64,000 nt of DNA from Coptis chinensis (taxonomy: Eukaryota > Streptophyta > Magnoliopsida > Ranunculales > Ranunculaceae), in NCBI GenBank assembly GCA_015680905.1, contig CM027384.1, forward strand, positions 67,463,001 through 67,527,000, given 5' to 3'. A program made the translations under genes and the position numbers. Of this stretch, positions 10,535 through 21,634 are shown one piece after another (position 1 is the stretch's first letter; each line of letters opens with the position of its first letter). The notes under the pieces were generated by a model. The model searched no databases and had not been told where the DNA came from. It saw only the letters and a list, made by a program, of their open reading frames with translations.

Positions 10535-11578
10535 TGAAGTTTGAACCGATTTGGGGTTTGTAGATGGTGGTGGATGCAAGTTTGATGAAAACCAACTAAA
10601 ACGACGGTGGTGGTTATGGTAGGTATGGTGGCAGGTTTGAAGACTTGAATTGGTGGGTGTTTTCTTGGTGGAAACGGTTGGAGATTGTGTTGGTGTTTCA
10701 AAAGTGGGTGGTCTTTCTATTTTGATGTATTCTATTTTTATTTTTATTTCTTTATTTATTTTTTTATTTTTGGTTGCTAGGGTTTAATTTGAATTAGTGG
10801 AAGGCGGTTTGAGAAGATGAAGTCGCGATTCTGTTTTGGAGGATGGATGCTGGCGCCATATGGGGTCTTGGCTGAGTTGGCCCAAAGCCCAATTCGATTT
10901 TTCGACTTTTCACGATTTTTAAGAACTTCAAACTAAATTTCCGCCGTTATCGGTCCGATTTTGGCGAATGAGATATGGAAATGATCAGGAGAGAATTTCC
11001 AATCCAATGATCCATAAACTACTCTATTCCGACCGTGGGTGACATATAAGATAGTGGAAAACACCTCGAAGTGCGTGCATGACGTAAGTTATGCGAACGA
11101 ATGAACACTAAATTAGATGACGTCAACCCCAATGAACTATACTAATGGACCTAAGCAACACAAATAGAAAGTTCGAGCAATCCGGATGGAAAGACTGATT
11201 TCCCACCCCCAAACAAATTTTTAAACACAAAATTTGTTTTAACATGGGTCATTTAAAGTCAGATTCCCAAGACTTGTTGGATTGCTAGTTTTCTGGGTTT
11301 AGATATATATCTATACCTAAAAATGAAAAAAAATTATTATTTTTTTTTTTTTTTTTTTTTTGAAAAACAATAAGCAAATAAAGACATAATTCACACCATA
11401 GAGAAACATGACTCAAAAATCCTGGAGACAACATGCAAGAGTGGAAAACGTGAACTATGTGAACCGTGGACTTAGGATCCGGTATTTTACAGCCACACAC
11501 TCCATAGGGAGGGCCGGTTACCTTAATGGTGCACTTACCATTAAATGGAAGTGAAAGGAAGTACACCAATGACAAGGG
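10535..11578 (-). other. Spacer between integrase and ORF1 of M
   Basis: Noncoding. It contains a T-run of about 22 bases ending near 11361 and, at 11202-11216, a minus-strand TTGTTTGGGGGTGGG tract like the 3' polypurine tract. The counterpart in B is 41319-42384. Confidence 0.65.
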
Positions 11579-12970
11579 TCATTCCTCATATATAGGTCCT
11601 GTAAAAGGACTTCCTCTATATCGTGACGAAGTTTCGTGAAAATGTTTTAATCGTTGACCGTTAACTTGAAAGGTGTTGTTGTCCTTGGGATTTACCAAGG
11701 TAATTGCCCCGGGGGGTGACTTGATAACGAGAAAAGGACCGGACCAACGGGTTTTAGTTTCCACAGGAAAATATGTAGGCGGGAGTTGTAAAGCAAAACC
11801 TTTTGTCCGACCACAAACTCGGCGCTAAAGATATGCTTATCATGAATACGTTTCATGTTAGCTTTATAATCCTTCAGCGAGATCGTAAGAATCGCCACGG
11901 ATTTCTTCAAGCTCATTTAATTGTAACTGCGTTTGACACCGCCTCATCAATATTGTAGTTAAGGCTTTTTATAGCCCACGAGCACGGTGCTCTAATTCAA
12001 CGGGCAAATGACATGGTTTCCCAAATACAAGTCTAAAGGAGACATACCTATAGGAGTTTTGAAAGCAGTTCTATATGCTCATAAGGCATCCGATAGACGC
12101 CGACCCGATCTTTCCTATCGGGGTTTATTGTTGTTTCTAAAATCTTTTTGATTTCCTATTAGAAACTTCTACTTGTCCGCTAGTTTGTGGATGATAAGGA
12201 GTTGCTACTTTGTGTGTAACTCCATACTTTTTCACTAGGGATGCAACAACTCTGTTGCAAAATGTGTTCCACCATCACTAATGATGGCTTTAGGAATGCC
12301 AAACCGACAGAAAATATATTCTTTAATAAAAATACAACGGTCTTATGGTCATTGCTACGCAAGCTAGGGCCTCTATCCATTTAGACCGTAGTCCACGGCA
12401 ACTAGAATATAAATATAACCGTGGGAAACAGGGAAAGGGCCCATGAAATCAATACCCCAAACATCAAAATTTCTACTATCAAGATTGGATTTAATGGCAT
12501 CATATTACGCAGGATTGATTAAGCCCAAGTTGTTGGCAATCTAATACACGCCTTGCAATGCACTTGGGCATCCTTAAAAGGGTAGGCCAATAAAATCCAC
12601 ATTGAAGAACTTTAGCGGCTGTTTTCATTCCACTAAAGTGGCCACCACACTCTTTGTCATGGCAGAACGATAGAACTTCATTATATTCCCACCGGGAATG
12701 CAACGACGAATAATCTGATCCGCACAATACTTAAAAGGTAGGGCTCATCCCAAGAGTATAACTTGACTCGGCCAAGAACTTCTTTACGTTCATTTCTTGA
12801 CCAATTATAAGGCATAACATCAGCCGCTAAATAATTTACGATGTCCGCGATACCATGGTGATGAAAAATAGCATACGGATGCTCATCGGGGAAAAGAGTC
12901 CGGTATGGATTCGTAATCACTACTATCGTCATTTGTAAGTCTAGATAAGTGGTCGGCAACTACGTTTTGA
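11579..12970 (-). pseudogene. Athila integrase of M, broken
   Basis: Integrase inserts the DNA copy into the chromosome. Read on the minus strand, the pre-integrase motif SWDEPYLL (12680-12780) is followed by a zinc-finger region (HSRWEYNEVLSFCHDKECGGHFSGMKTAAKVLQCGFYWPTL as separate recognisable parts near 12500-12700). The damaged catalytic core follows, and then a C-terminal domain ending [16 protein letters not shown]...VNGQRLKHF (11640-11764). That C-terminus is characteristic of Athila integrases. Several frameshifts break the frame, and I could not trace all three catalytic acidic residues. Confidence 0.75.
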
Positions 12971-13400
12971 CCCTCTTTTTGTCCTTTATTCCTAATGTGA
13001 ACTCTTCTTGAGGAGAAGAATCCATCGGATTAATCTCGCTTAGCATCCTTCTTTGCAAGAAGGTACCTAAGTGGCTGCATGGTCGTGTAAACTAAAGTTT
13101 TAGAACCAACCAAATAAGGACTAAACTTATCTAAAGCATAAATGACAGCTAAGAATTCTTTTCAGTAGTTGTATAATTAATTCCGTTGAGCGTCGTTTAA
13201 TGTTTTACTAGCATAATAAATAACAGTGGACTTATTATCTAGTTTTCGTCCCAAGACGGCACCAACCGCATAGTCACTAGCATCACACATGAGTTCGAAA
13301 GGTTTAGACCAATCGAGGAGGCTGTATAATAGGTGCATGGTTAGTATGCTTTTAAGGTTTCAAAAGCCTGTTTACAGTTAAAATTAAAATCAAAGATTGC
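12971..13400 (-). pseudogene. RNase H region of M, broken
   Basis: Minus-strand text reads KEFLAVIYALDKFSPYLVGSK and then LRYLLAKKDAK, typical of the RNase H that follows RT in Ty3/gypsy elements and degrades RNA in the hybrid. Stops and shifts are present. Confidence 0.7.
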
Positions 13401-14420
13401 ATCCTTCAAAAGCAAAGGTTAGTTAAAGGCCTAGCTATTTTCGAAAAATCTTTAATGAAACGCCTATAAAACCCCCGCGATGGCCTAGAAAGGCTCTAAT
13501 CTCACCGGACAATCCGTGGTTTAGGTAAGTGGTCGTTATCTTATCTAGTTTGGCTTTATCTACTTCGATGCTATCACTAGATACAATATGCCCTAGTACT
13601 ATGCCCTTTTGACCATGAAATGACACTTTTCCCAATTTAAAGCGAGGCTCTTTTTCTTCACACGTGTCAAGACCTTAGACGGGTTAGACAAGCATTCTCG
13701 TAAAGGAGTCTCCATAGATAGAAAAATCATCCATGAACACTTCCATAAATTGCTCTACCATGTCACTAAATATATGAAGCATACATTTGGAAGGTACGGG
13801 GCATTACAAAGGCCAAAAGGCATTCGATTATAGGCATATGTTCGAAGGGACATGTGAAGGTTGTCTTTTCTTGGTCATCAATATCAATAATAATCTGAAA
13901 ATAGCCGAGAGTAGCCATCCGGAAAACAATAAAATGCATGAGCTAGACGTTCTAGCATCCGATCTATAAATGGTAAGGGAAAGTGATCCTTTCATGTCAA
14001 AGCATTTAAACGCCTCAGAATCAATACTGATTCTCCATTTCATAGGACCTTGAGTGACAACATAGTCACCCTTCCCGTTACGCATACCATGGTAACTCCC
14101 CGATTTCTTAGGAACTACATGAATGGGACTTACCCATTCGCTATCGGAGATTGGGTATATAATACCCGCGATCGAAAGTAATCGCAAGACTTCTTCCCTA
14201 ACCACCTCTTTCATGGCGGGGTTCAAATGACGCCGAGGTTCGCGAGAAGTCTTCGCTATTATCCCAAATGGATACGATGAGTGCAAACATTATGGTCAAT
14301 TCCTTAATGTCGGATTTGGGGGACCAACCAATCGCAGACCGATGTTCCCTAATCACCCTTATTAAACATGTCTCTTCATCCTTAGTTAACAGAGAAGATA
14401 TAATTATCGGGTGACTACCA
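13401..14420 (-). pseudogene. Reverse transcriptase of M, broken
   Basis: The open segment 14286-13828 contains REEVLRLLSIAGIIYPISDS and WVSPIHVVPKKSG, the RT fingers of Athila elements. The catalytic motif reads VFMDDFSIYGDSF near 13690-13735 (FMDD in place of the usual YxDD). The thumb follows at 13635-13435 (GIVLGHIVSSDSIEVDKAKLD). At least two frameshifts separate these parts. RT copies the element RNA into DNA. Confidence 0.8.
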
Positions 14421-15672
14421 TCCGGATCAAGTTGAATATATTTTAACTCCGGGGAAGAGGTTTAAGACCGTGTGGACGGATCGTCCGTTGATGTTTCATA
14501 AGTGTCCTTATCTTGCGTAATGAAGACTTGCTTAGGTAGCAAGTCTTCGTGAATCGATATGGAGCAACCGACGGGTCTACAATTGGTGTGGACTCGGGAT
14601 GGTGTTGACTTCCTCTAAGTAGGAGTCATTTACAAAATCTGAAGTTCCAAAAGAAAGGAATTTGTACATATTGTTTTCGTGGAAACGTGTTGTTAAAATA
14701 ATCTTTGAGCTAAACTCTCGATCATGCTAACCTCCCCATCTACGCATCGAATCCGGTAACTGTTTCATCATTTTAAAACATTTACCTCGACGGAAAAGAT
14801 GGCCAAAAGATAAGGACATCTTTCCATCGCGACAATTTATAAGCGCATTGGCGGTTGCCAAGAAGGGCGCCCTAAGATGATCGGTATAGAGACATTAGCG
14901 ACTTTCGTATCGAGGATAACAAAATCAGCAGGATAGTAGAAATCCTCGAACCTTAACAAGCACGTTTTCCACTACACCTTTAGGATACTTAATTGACCCG
15001 TTCGCTAATTGCAACGTTATTTTTGTAGGTTGCATTTCCACGTAGACCTATTTGTTTATACAAGTAATCACGGGAGTAAGTTAACACTCGCCCCCGTGTC
15101 TAATAAAGGCGGTCGTCGTGGTGGGAATCTCCTAAGGTGCATTTTACAAGAGGATCTAATTGTGGTCCTTGTACTTAACAATTCCATTATTTTCGGATAA
15201 AGTTGGGAACCGCTCAGGTAAAAAGCGCCTTTAGGTATGTTTGTCTTACGCCTAGTAGTGCACAACTCTTTAAGAAACTTAGCGTGGTTAGGTAGCTTTT
15301 AATAGCTTCGAAAAGGAAGGTTTATCGTTAGATTCTTGAAAACGTTCCTAATTTCCTCAAAGTTTGTATCCCCGGTTAGCATGGCTAATTTTTGAGGGAA
15401 CGGTGGTTTTGCTCTATATTTCGTGATATGGCTCTACTTTGTCGCGGTAACCTTGGCTTTCGGTTTCTTTGGTTGTGATTTAACCGGTACCTCTACCGTG
15501 GTAGGCTCCTCGGTTTCTATTGCGGTATCTAGTTCGATATCCGTGTAGGAGTAATCGATGGGGTAACTATGTTTAGTTACTTTGTTATCAACCACTCTTC
15601 CGTAACGGAGAGTGGTGATGGCATTTAGGTCACCTACGATTGTAGTTTCCGTGACTAGAATTACCGTTTACC
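14421..15672 (-). pseudogene. Protease and linker of M, broken
   Basis: Minus-strand frame 15265-15068 contains TTRRKTNIPKGAF and the aspartic-protease motif LLDTGASVNLLP; B has LLDLGASVNLLP at the same place. The protease cuts the gag-pol polyprotein. The rest of the domain toward 14780 (a TLQLADRS-type region in B) is shifted out of frame. Confidence 0.7.
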
Positions 15673-17102
15673 TCAAAGGTCGTGGTTCTTCGTTTTAAGG
15701 TTTGGTATCGCTTTGTCCGAAACACGCCTTTTGGTTGGGCTTTTCGCTTGGGCTAACCGTTGTATGCCCCGATTTATGGATTGTAAAATCTGTTGGTTTG
15801 ATTGAGTCATTGTCCGAAAAGTTGTTGGGTAACTTGTATAAAGGCCGATAACGATCGGTTGTGTAGGTATAGTAGTCACGGTGGTGCGATCGAACTATCT
15901 CTCATTGATTATTTATGGGTGGGTTGTGATAGTTATTATTATTAACCTAACGATACCTTTATTGGTATTATAATTATTATAATTATTCGACCTTGTGCTT
16001 GACCTTGTCGTGGTCAAGCTTTGGTTGTTATAATTATTATAATTCCTTTAACCTTGTCCTTGTCCTTGTCCTTGCCTAGGTGGAGCTTGGTTATAATTGT
16101 TTGCTTGCCTAACATTTTGATTATCAGACTCGGAGGTGTTACTTGTTGATTATTTCTCCAACCAAGTTGGGATGTTGTCTCCAAGGGGGTTAGGAATAGG
16201 ATAGTTATTAATAGAGTAAACATTATCTTGTTCTCGTGGTTGTTGTTCATAAGCTAGAGGACAATAATCGCCGTGGTGCCTCGGACTCAAATAGAAATTA
16301 CATGGGTTGGAGTTTACATTCATGACGGGATAGGCTTTTGTTGAGCGTAAATAGCCTCTACTTTTTAGTTAGAGATTCGATTAAATTTTTAAGTTCGATC
16401 GGTTTTCTTCTCAAACATACCGCGCCTTATTTGTTGAAGAAGAACTAGCTGAGCGGGGGATATCATCACTACCCCCCCAATTATTATTCCGTTTAGTTTG
16501 GTCTTCTAAAAATTTGTAAGCCTCCGAGGCTCCTTTACTTAGGAAACTACCCCCATTCATTATGTCAAGGACTTCTTTATGGTGGTGTAGAAGACCTTTG
16601 AAAAAGGCAATTTAACTAACATGTCTTTCGCTAAGTTATGATGTGGACACTCTATAAGGAGATCGGTGAAACGATTCCATGCCTCAGAAAATGATTCATG
16701 AGGATTCTGCCGGAAAAAATGAATCTTGGAAAGCATCTCATCCGTCTTTAGGGGTGGGTAAAAATGTTCCATAAACGCTGAACAAGTTTAGCCCACGAAG
16801 TCCACGTAATTAAGGCTTTGGGCGCTTAATCAAGACGCCTTTATCGGCTAATGTGAAAGGGAATACCCTCGGTTTAATTTGTTCCGCACCTACCGTAGGA
16901 TGATGGAATGTTGTAAGGACTTGTTCAATCCTACGATAGCCGATAAGGTTTTTCATGGTCTAACCCATGAAAAACGGGTAACAAATTAAATATGTTTGGG
17001 GATTCAAAATCCCCATCGGGTCCGCTAGAACGATGCACGATTTAGGGCTATCGCTTCAAGGCTTTGTAAAAGTCGAGAGAGGAGTCTCTCTTTCTTCCCC
17101 AT
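15673..17102 (-). pseudogene. gag of M, broken
   Basis: The start at 17102 (ATGGGGAAGAAAGAG) is placed by comparison with B (38211). The capsid-type segment 16772-16560 reads FYPPLKTDEMLSKIHFFRQN and then W.RFTDLLIECPHHNL, the hallmark of Athila gag (retrotransposon gag family). An Asn/Gly/Gln-rich low-complexity tail follows near 15900-16250. Gag forms the particle that packages element RNA. Several frameshifts and stops are present. Confidence 0.75.
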
Positions 17103-17792
17103 TATGTCGGTGGTGTGTGTGAAAGAGTAGCTAGAGGTGTAGTGTGTGGTATACTAGATAGACTTGTTTGTTGTTGTTGTTGTATTTACGTTAGGTGTTT
17201 TGTTCGACCTGACCTTAATCTCATGCAAGACTAAGTCGAGCTTAACTAAACATGCAACACTCCAAACAATTTCGATATACTAGTATAAACCTCTAACAGA
17301 GACGCGAGGTGTGGAAGAAAGGAATACCCGACAAGGCCCTTGCCCGCTTTTATGAATAGCGCCTTGTTTACGCTTGTTCGTATATAAGCGAGTTAGAACA
17401 CTGAAAAATATGATAGATCAAAGTTTGAATCAAACCGCCGAAATCGAAAAAATTTAACATTTCAGCCAAGGCCAAGATAGGGCGCCGGCCACGCCCGAAA
17501 GTAATTGTCAAAATTACGTGTTTTTTAGCGCTGGTCGCCCACATGGGGCTGGTCGCTCGGTGTAAATTCAATTACAGTGTTTGAGCTGGTCGCTTGGTAT
17601 GGTATGGCCGCTTTCGCTGGTAAATTTAAATTCCAAGAACTTAGCTGGTCGCTTCGCTGGCCGCGTATTTTCTCGAATTTGTCAACGCTGAAATGGGCAA
17701 ACCACGGTAGATGAAACAAACAAGGGTGGGTGGGTTTAATGGGACTTAAAAATGACTACTTCTACAAGGAAAACAATGCTAAAGTGCAACTC
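17103..17792 (-). other. 5' leader of M
   Basis: Noncoding leader between the primer site and gag. It holds GC-rich repeats at 17480-17665 (GCTGGTCGC type on the plus strand), comparable with those at 37695-37839 in B. Confidence 0.6.
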
Positions 17793-17812
17793 TCCCCGGC
17801 AGCGGCGCCATT
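17793..17812 (-). other. Primer-binding site of M
   Basis: On the minus strand TGGCGCCGCTGCCGGGGAG follows the LTR end (TTATCA) after two A bases. Athila elements are known to use a site of this form, complementary to the 3' end of a tRNA (reported as Asp tRNA). Confidence 0.85.
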
Positions 17813-19318
17813 TGATAAATGTAAAATGAATAGTTTACCTACGAAATGAACGATGAATTCAAAACGTAAGTAAACTAAAACTGAACTTTTGAACCTTATG
17901 TTTATCAAAGCTTCTACTCTCGATGCGAATTGCACTAAGTGGAGTAGGAAGTTCGTTACACTCCTAGTTCCCTAGCATGGATTGTTTTCTAAGTCTAAGA
18001 AATCAGTCTTAAGTCTAATAAGAGCTTTACGAAATGTTATGCTAACAAGACGCGTTAATTTAAATAACGAGATATAATAAATAACAAGATAAAATATAAA
18101 CTAAAGTTAATCTACGAAAGCTACGGAAATACGATTGTTTGAATCTAGATAAATAAATTAGAGGGGAATTGAATCCACCTCGAATCAAACTTAACGACCT
18201 AGCGTAGAATGTTGTATCTCAATTCTCATGTTCTTACGGCGGGAATTTCGAGTTCTAATCCCTAGTGTTCATGGCATTCCTACCGGATACTAACTAGCAT
18301 GTGAGGTCGTCCACCCATTCTCATGGCGAAACACGACCTTCTAGAGTGGAATAGATTCTACAACCAATTCTATACTAACCACTAAGTTTTCATCAAGGCT
18401 TCATCAACCCCTCTAATGGAGGTTTTAACCTTGAGTCATCAAAACATCATTTCCCATATTATTATAACTAAACATAATATCAAGATTCGAAATTTACTTA
18501 ATCTAACAATAATGAATCTAATTTAATGGCTGGAATGAAATAAGAACAAGAATTGAAATTAGATCTAGAATGGAAATAACCAAATTCGAAATTGACAAAC
18601 TAACTATTTTATTTATCTAATCAATCAAGAACAATGATTCAAGAATTTAATCTAAAACAGGAATTGAAATAGAACTAACACTTAATTAATTAATAAAACT
18701 AGATCTAGAATTCTATATATTAATTTTGGTCTAACTAGCTACCATTAACAAAGAGTTAAGCTTTTGTTTTTATACATCCAGATCCAAAAATCGTGCATGG
18801 GCTTGGAGCCATGTTTTGGGCCAGAGAATCAGGCCCAAAACCCAATTCTTTCAGTCCAACAAGGCCTCTTCAGCTGCAGTTCGCTTCAATAGACTTTTCG
18901 TCCACTTCTGCTCCTCTAATTGGGTCAAGGCTTGGACCATTGGAAAGCTCTTTCCGAGCCGGTCGTTTTGACATAAGGTAGTCCCAATTCCGAGGTTTGA
19001 GTCTAAAGATATGGTCTTCGGAAGTTCTGTTGACTTTGTGCACTGTTTCTGCCTGCGTGGACTTTGACTTTTCATCTTTTGACCAGGCTTTACAAAGGCT
19101 TTGTCTTCTTGAATCTTGGCCTTCAATCACCGAACTCCTTAGTAACCAACCATTGCTCCTTTATCTCATCAAAGTGGCACATTCCTGCACATAATTGACT
19201 TTGAAGCCTGAAATACATAAAAACACGTAATCAGTATTAACTCTTACTTATTACTCACATAATTGGTCTAAAAGTATGACTGCTAAGGGGTTAAAACTAC
19301 AGTTTTGGGCTCTTATCA
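17813..19318 (-). repeat. 5' LTR of M
   Basis: 1506 bp, TGATAAATG to CTCTTATCA on the plus strand, followed by ACACC (19319-19323). The TATA box on the minus strand is at 18769-18775. It is nearly identical to 4306-5811. Confidence 0.95.
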
Positions 19319-19930
19319 ACACCTAATAAAGACCTCTAGCTCAATTAGGAATAGGTTAGTGTGATAGTAAGTGGCAGATGTGTTTGATCGACTCTGGCTT
19401 CCTTGTGTGTCATTAAGATTGTAAGGTAAAGTGTGCCCACTGCACACTGGAGTAGCAGAAGAAAAAAAACTTGAGCGAAAAAATCAGAGTATTTTTGTCT
19501 TGACATTTATGTGAGGACCTACTTAAGGACGTTATTCTGAGTTTTCAGAAATGGACCTGCTAATACATTTCATAGTAGTACTCATTGTATATATGTTTAT
19601 TCGTAGATGATTGATTATTATGCATATATTAGTTTAGGTTTCGACTTGATTATTCTGTATTCATTGCTAAGTGAGATGTATAGATAGTTGAGACATAAAG
19701 AAGGAAACAATAGTTTTATTTCTTAGTCATTGTAGTATAGATTAAGTTTGTGAGTACTTTCACTGGAAAACTCTCACGAGGCTATAACTCGTCCACTAGG
19801 GAATTCCTAGTGGTTTAAGGCCTTGTTGCATATGGTCAATACAATCGCGACTAAATAAACGAGTAGTTAGAACTCCATTTTTGGTCACTTATTCTAATTT
19901 CTCATATTTGCTTGAGGACAAGCAAAATGT

Positions 19931-19945
19931 TGTTTGGGGGTGGTT
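19931..19945 (+). other. Polypurine tract of O
   Basis: TGTTTGGGGGTGGTT immediately before TGATAAGAG, preceded by CTTGAGGACAAGCAAAA. Confidence 0.85.
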
Positions 19946-21442
19946 TGATAAGAGCCCAAAACTGTAGTTTAAACCCCCTAACAATAATACTTTTAGACCA
20001 ATTATACGAGTAATAAATAAGAGTTAATGCTGATTACGTGCTTTTATGTATTTCAGGCATTGGAATTAATTATGTGCAGAAATGTGTCACTTTAACGAGA
20101 TAAAGGAGCAATGGTTGTTAAGAAGTTCTGTGATTAAAGCTCAAGATTCAAGGAGAAAAAGTATTTTTAAAGCCCGGTCAAAGCTGAAAAGTCAAAGTCA
20201 ACGCCGGCAGAAATTGCGCACAAAAGTCAACAAAACTTCCGAAGGCCGTATGTTTGGACTCAGACCTCGGAATTGGGCCTATCTTATGTTAAAACGACTG
20301 GCTCGGAAAGTGCTTTCCAATGATCTAAACCTTGACCCAATCAGAGGAGCAAAAGTAGACGAAAAGTCTATTGAAGAAAAATCCAAGTTGAAAAGGCCTC
20401 TATGGACTAAAGAAATTGGGTTTTGGGCTCGATTTTCCGGCCCAAAACATGGCTCCTTAACCCATGCACGAAAACGTGGATCTTGTCTCCTCCATTTAAA
20501 CACACAAGACTTAACTCTTAAGTACGTAAAAAATTAGGTAGCCATTAGCATAGAATTCTAGATCTAGTTTTTACATTCCATAAATTAATTTTGAATTATT
20601 GTTTTTAGATCTAGTTTTTACTTTGCAATAGATTAGTTATAATAAGTATATTATTATTTGAGAATCATATTTAGTTTTATAATAAAGTATTAGTTTTAAT
20701 TCCAACTTAGTTTAGTGATTAAATTCTTATTTAGTTTTAGTATTATTAAATTCATTTTATAGTTATTAGTTTAGTTTTGAATTATTGATTAGAAACTAAT
20801 ATTAGTAAAGTTATAATCTTTATATGATGTCTTGTTCAAATTCAAATGGAAAGGATAGTTTGATGAATCAATGCTAAACCTCCATTAGAGGGGTTTGATG
20901 AAAACTTGATTGTGTAGTGTAGAACTAGTTGTAAGAGTCTATTCCACTCTAAAAGGTAGTTGATTCACCATGAGAATGGGTTAGACTTCCTCACATGCTA
21001 GTCATTAGTTGGTAGAGATTGCCATGAATGATTAGGGATTAGAACGACCAATTCTTACCGTAAGAACGTAAAAATTGGATTACAACCATCTATACTAGTT
21101 TATTAAGTTGGATTCAGGGTAGAATCAATCCCCCCTAATTCTTTATCTAGATTCAAACCTTAGTATTTCCATCATTTCGTTATTCGTATCTTGTTAGCAT
21201 AATTTGTATCGTAGTATAATTCCCATCATACTCTCATTAACTTTGGATAGACCGATAATAATAGAAAACATTGAATACTAAAGAACTAGGAGTGGAACGA
21301 ATCTTCTACTCCAACTCTATTGCGATAGCATTCGAGAGTAGAATAACTTTGATAAACACTTCGCAAAATTTAGTTTTAGTTTTACTTGCGTTTGAGTCTC
21401 GTCGCTTATTCGTAGGTAAAACTATCGTTTTCCCTTTTATCA
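19946..21442 (+). repeat. 3' LTR of O
   Basis: 1497 bp from TGATAAGAGCCC to CCCTTTTATCA. It is clearly diverged from the M and B LTRs and lacks a clean TATA box (CATTTAAACAC near 20494). A 151-codon frame (20082-20537) crosses U3. It overlaps shorter frames at the same place in the other LTRs and is most likely not a gene. Confidence 0.9.
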
Positions 21443-21504
21443 GTAATGATGGTAGTTCTATCCCGAAAAGACACAATGCTTGGGCTAATCATAACCGGTC
21501 ATCT

Positions 21505-21525
21505 TATATGTATATAAAGGATAAG
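21505..21525 (+). promoter_or_regulatory. TATA box of the antisense gene in Z
   Basis: TGTATATAAAGGATAAGGTG is conserved in T (minus strand, 58629-58640, TGTATATAAAGGATCTGGTG). It lies about 110 bases before the first ATG (21635). Confidence 0.6.
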
Positions 21526-21634
21526 GTGAGAGAGCCCTCATTATCTCTTTCACTATTTTTTTCCCTGTATACTGAACCCCTTGATCTCCCGTTAGGGTTT
21601 AACCAAAACTCCAAGCTTTCTCTCTTTTATGATC

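Larger units (their letters stand above)
4306..19318 (-). mobile_element. Complete Athila-like LTR retrotransposon M
   Basis: A 15,013-bp element on the minus strand with two 1506-bp LTRs (4306-5811 and 17813-19318), a primer-binding site next to the right LTR, a purine tract next to the left one, and a perfect ACACC duplication. Reading on the minus strand: leader, gag, protease, RT, RNase H, integrase, post-pol ORF1, internal promoter, ORF2, 3' noncoding region. The two LTRs differ at roughly 20 to 25 positions by eye (about 1.5%), so the insertion is recent on a plant timescale. Protein frames are broken throughout, so it cannot move by its own products now. Confidence 0.95.
19324..21442 (+). 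mobile_element. Athila-like element O, right part with 3' LTR
   Basis: Continues O after the M insertion: 3' noncoding region (19324-19930, collinear with B 46496-47092), polypurine tract, then the 3' LTR. The flank after the LTR is GTAAT (21443-21447). T carries the same site without an insertion at 58701-58705 (minus strand), so O lies inside the antisense-gene promoter region of Z. Confidence 0.9.
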
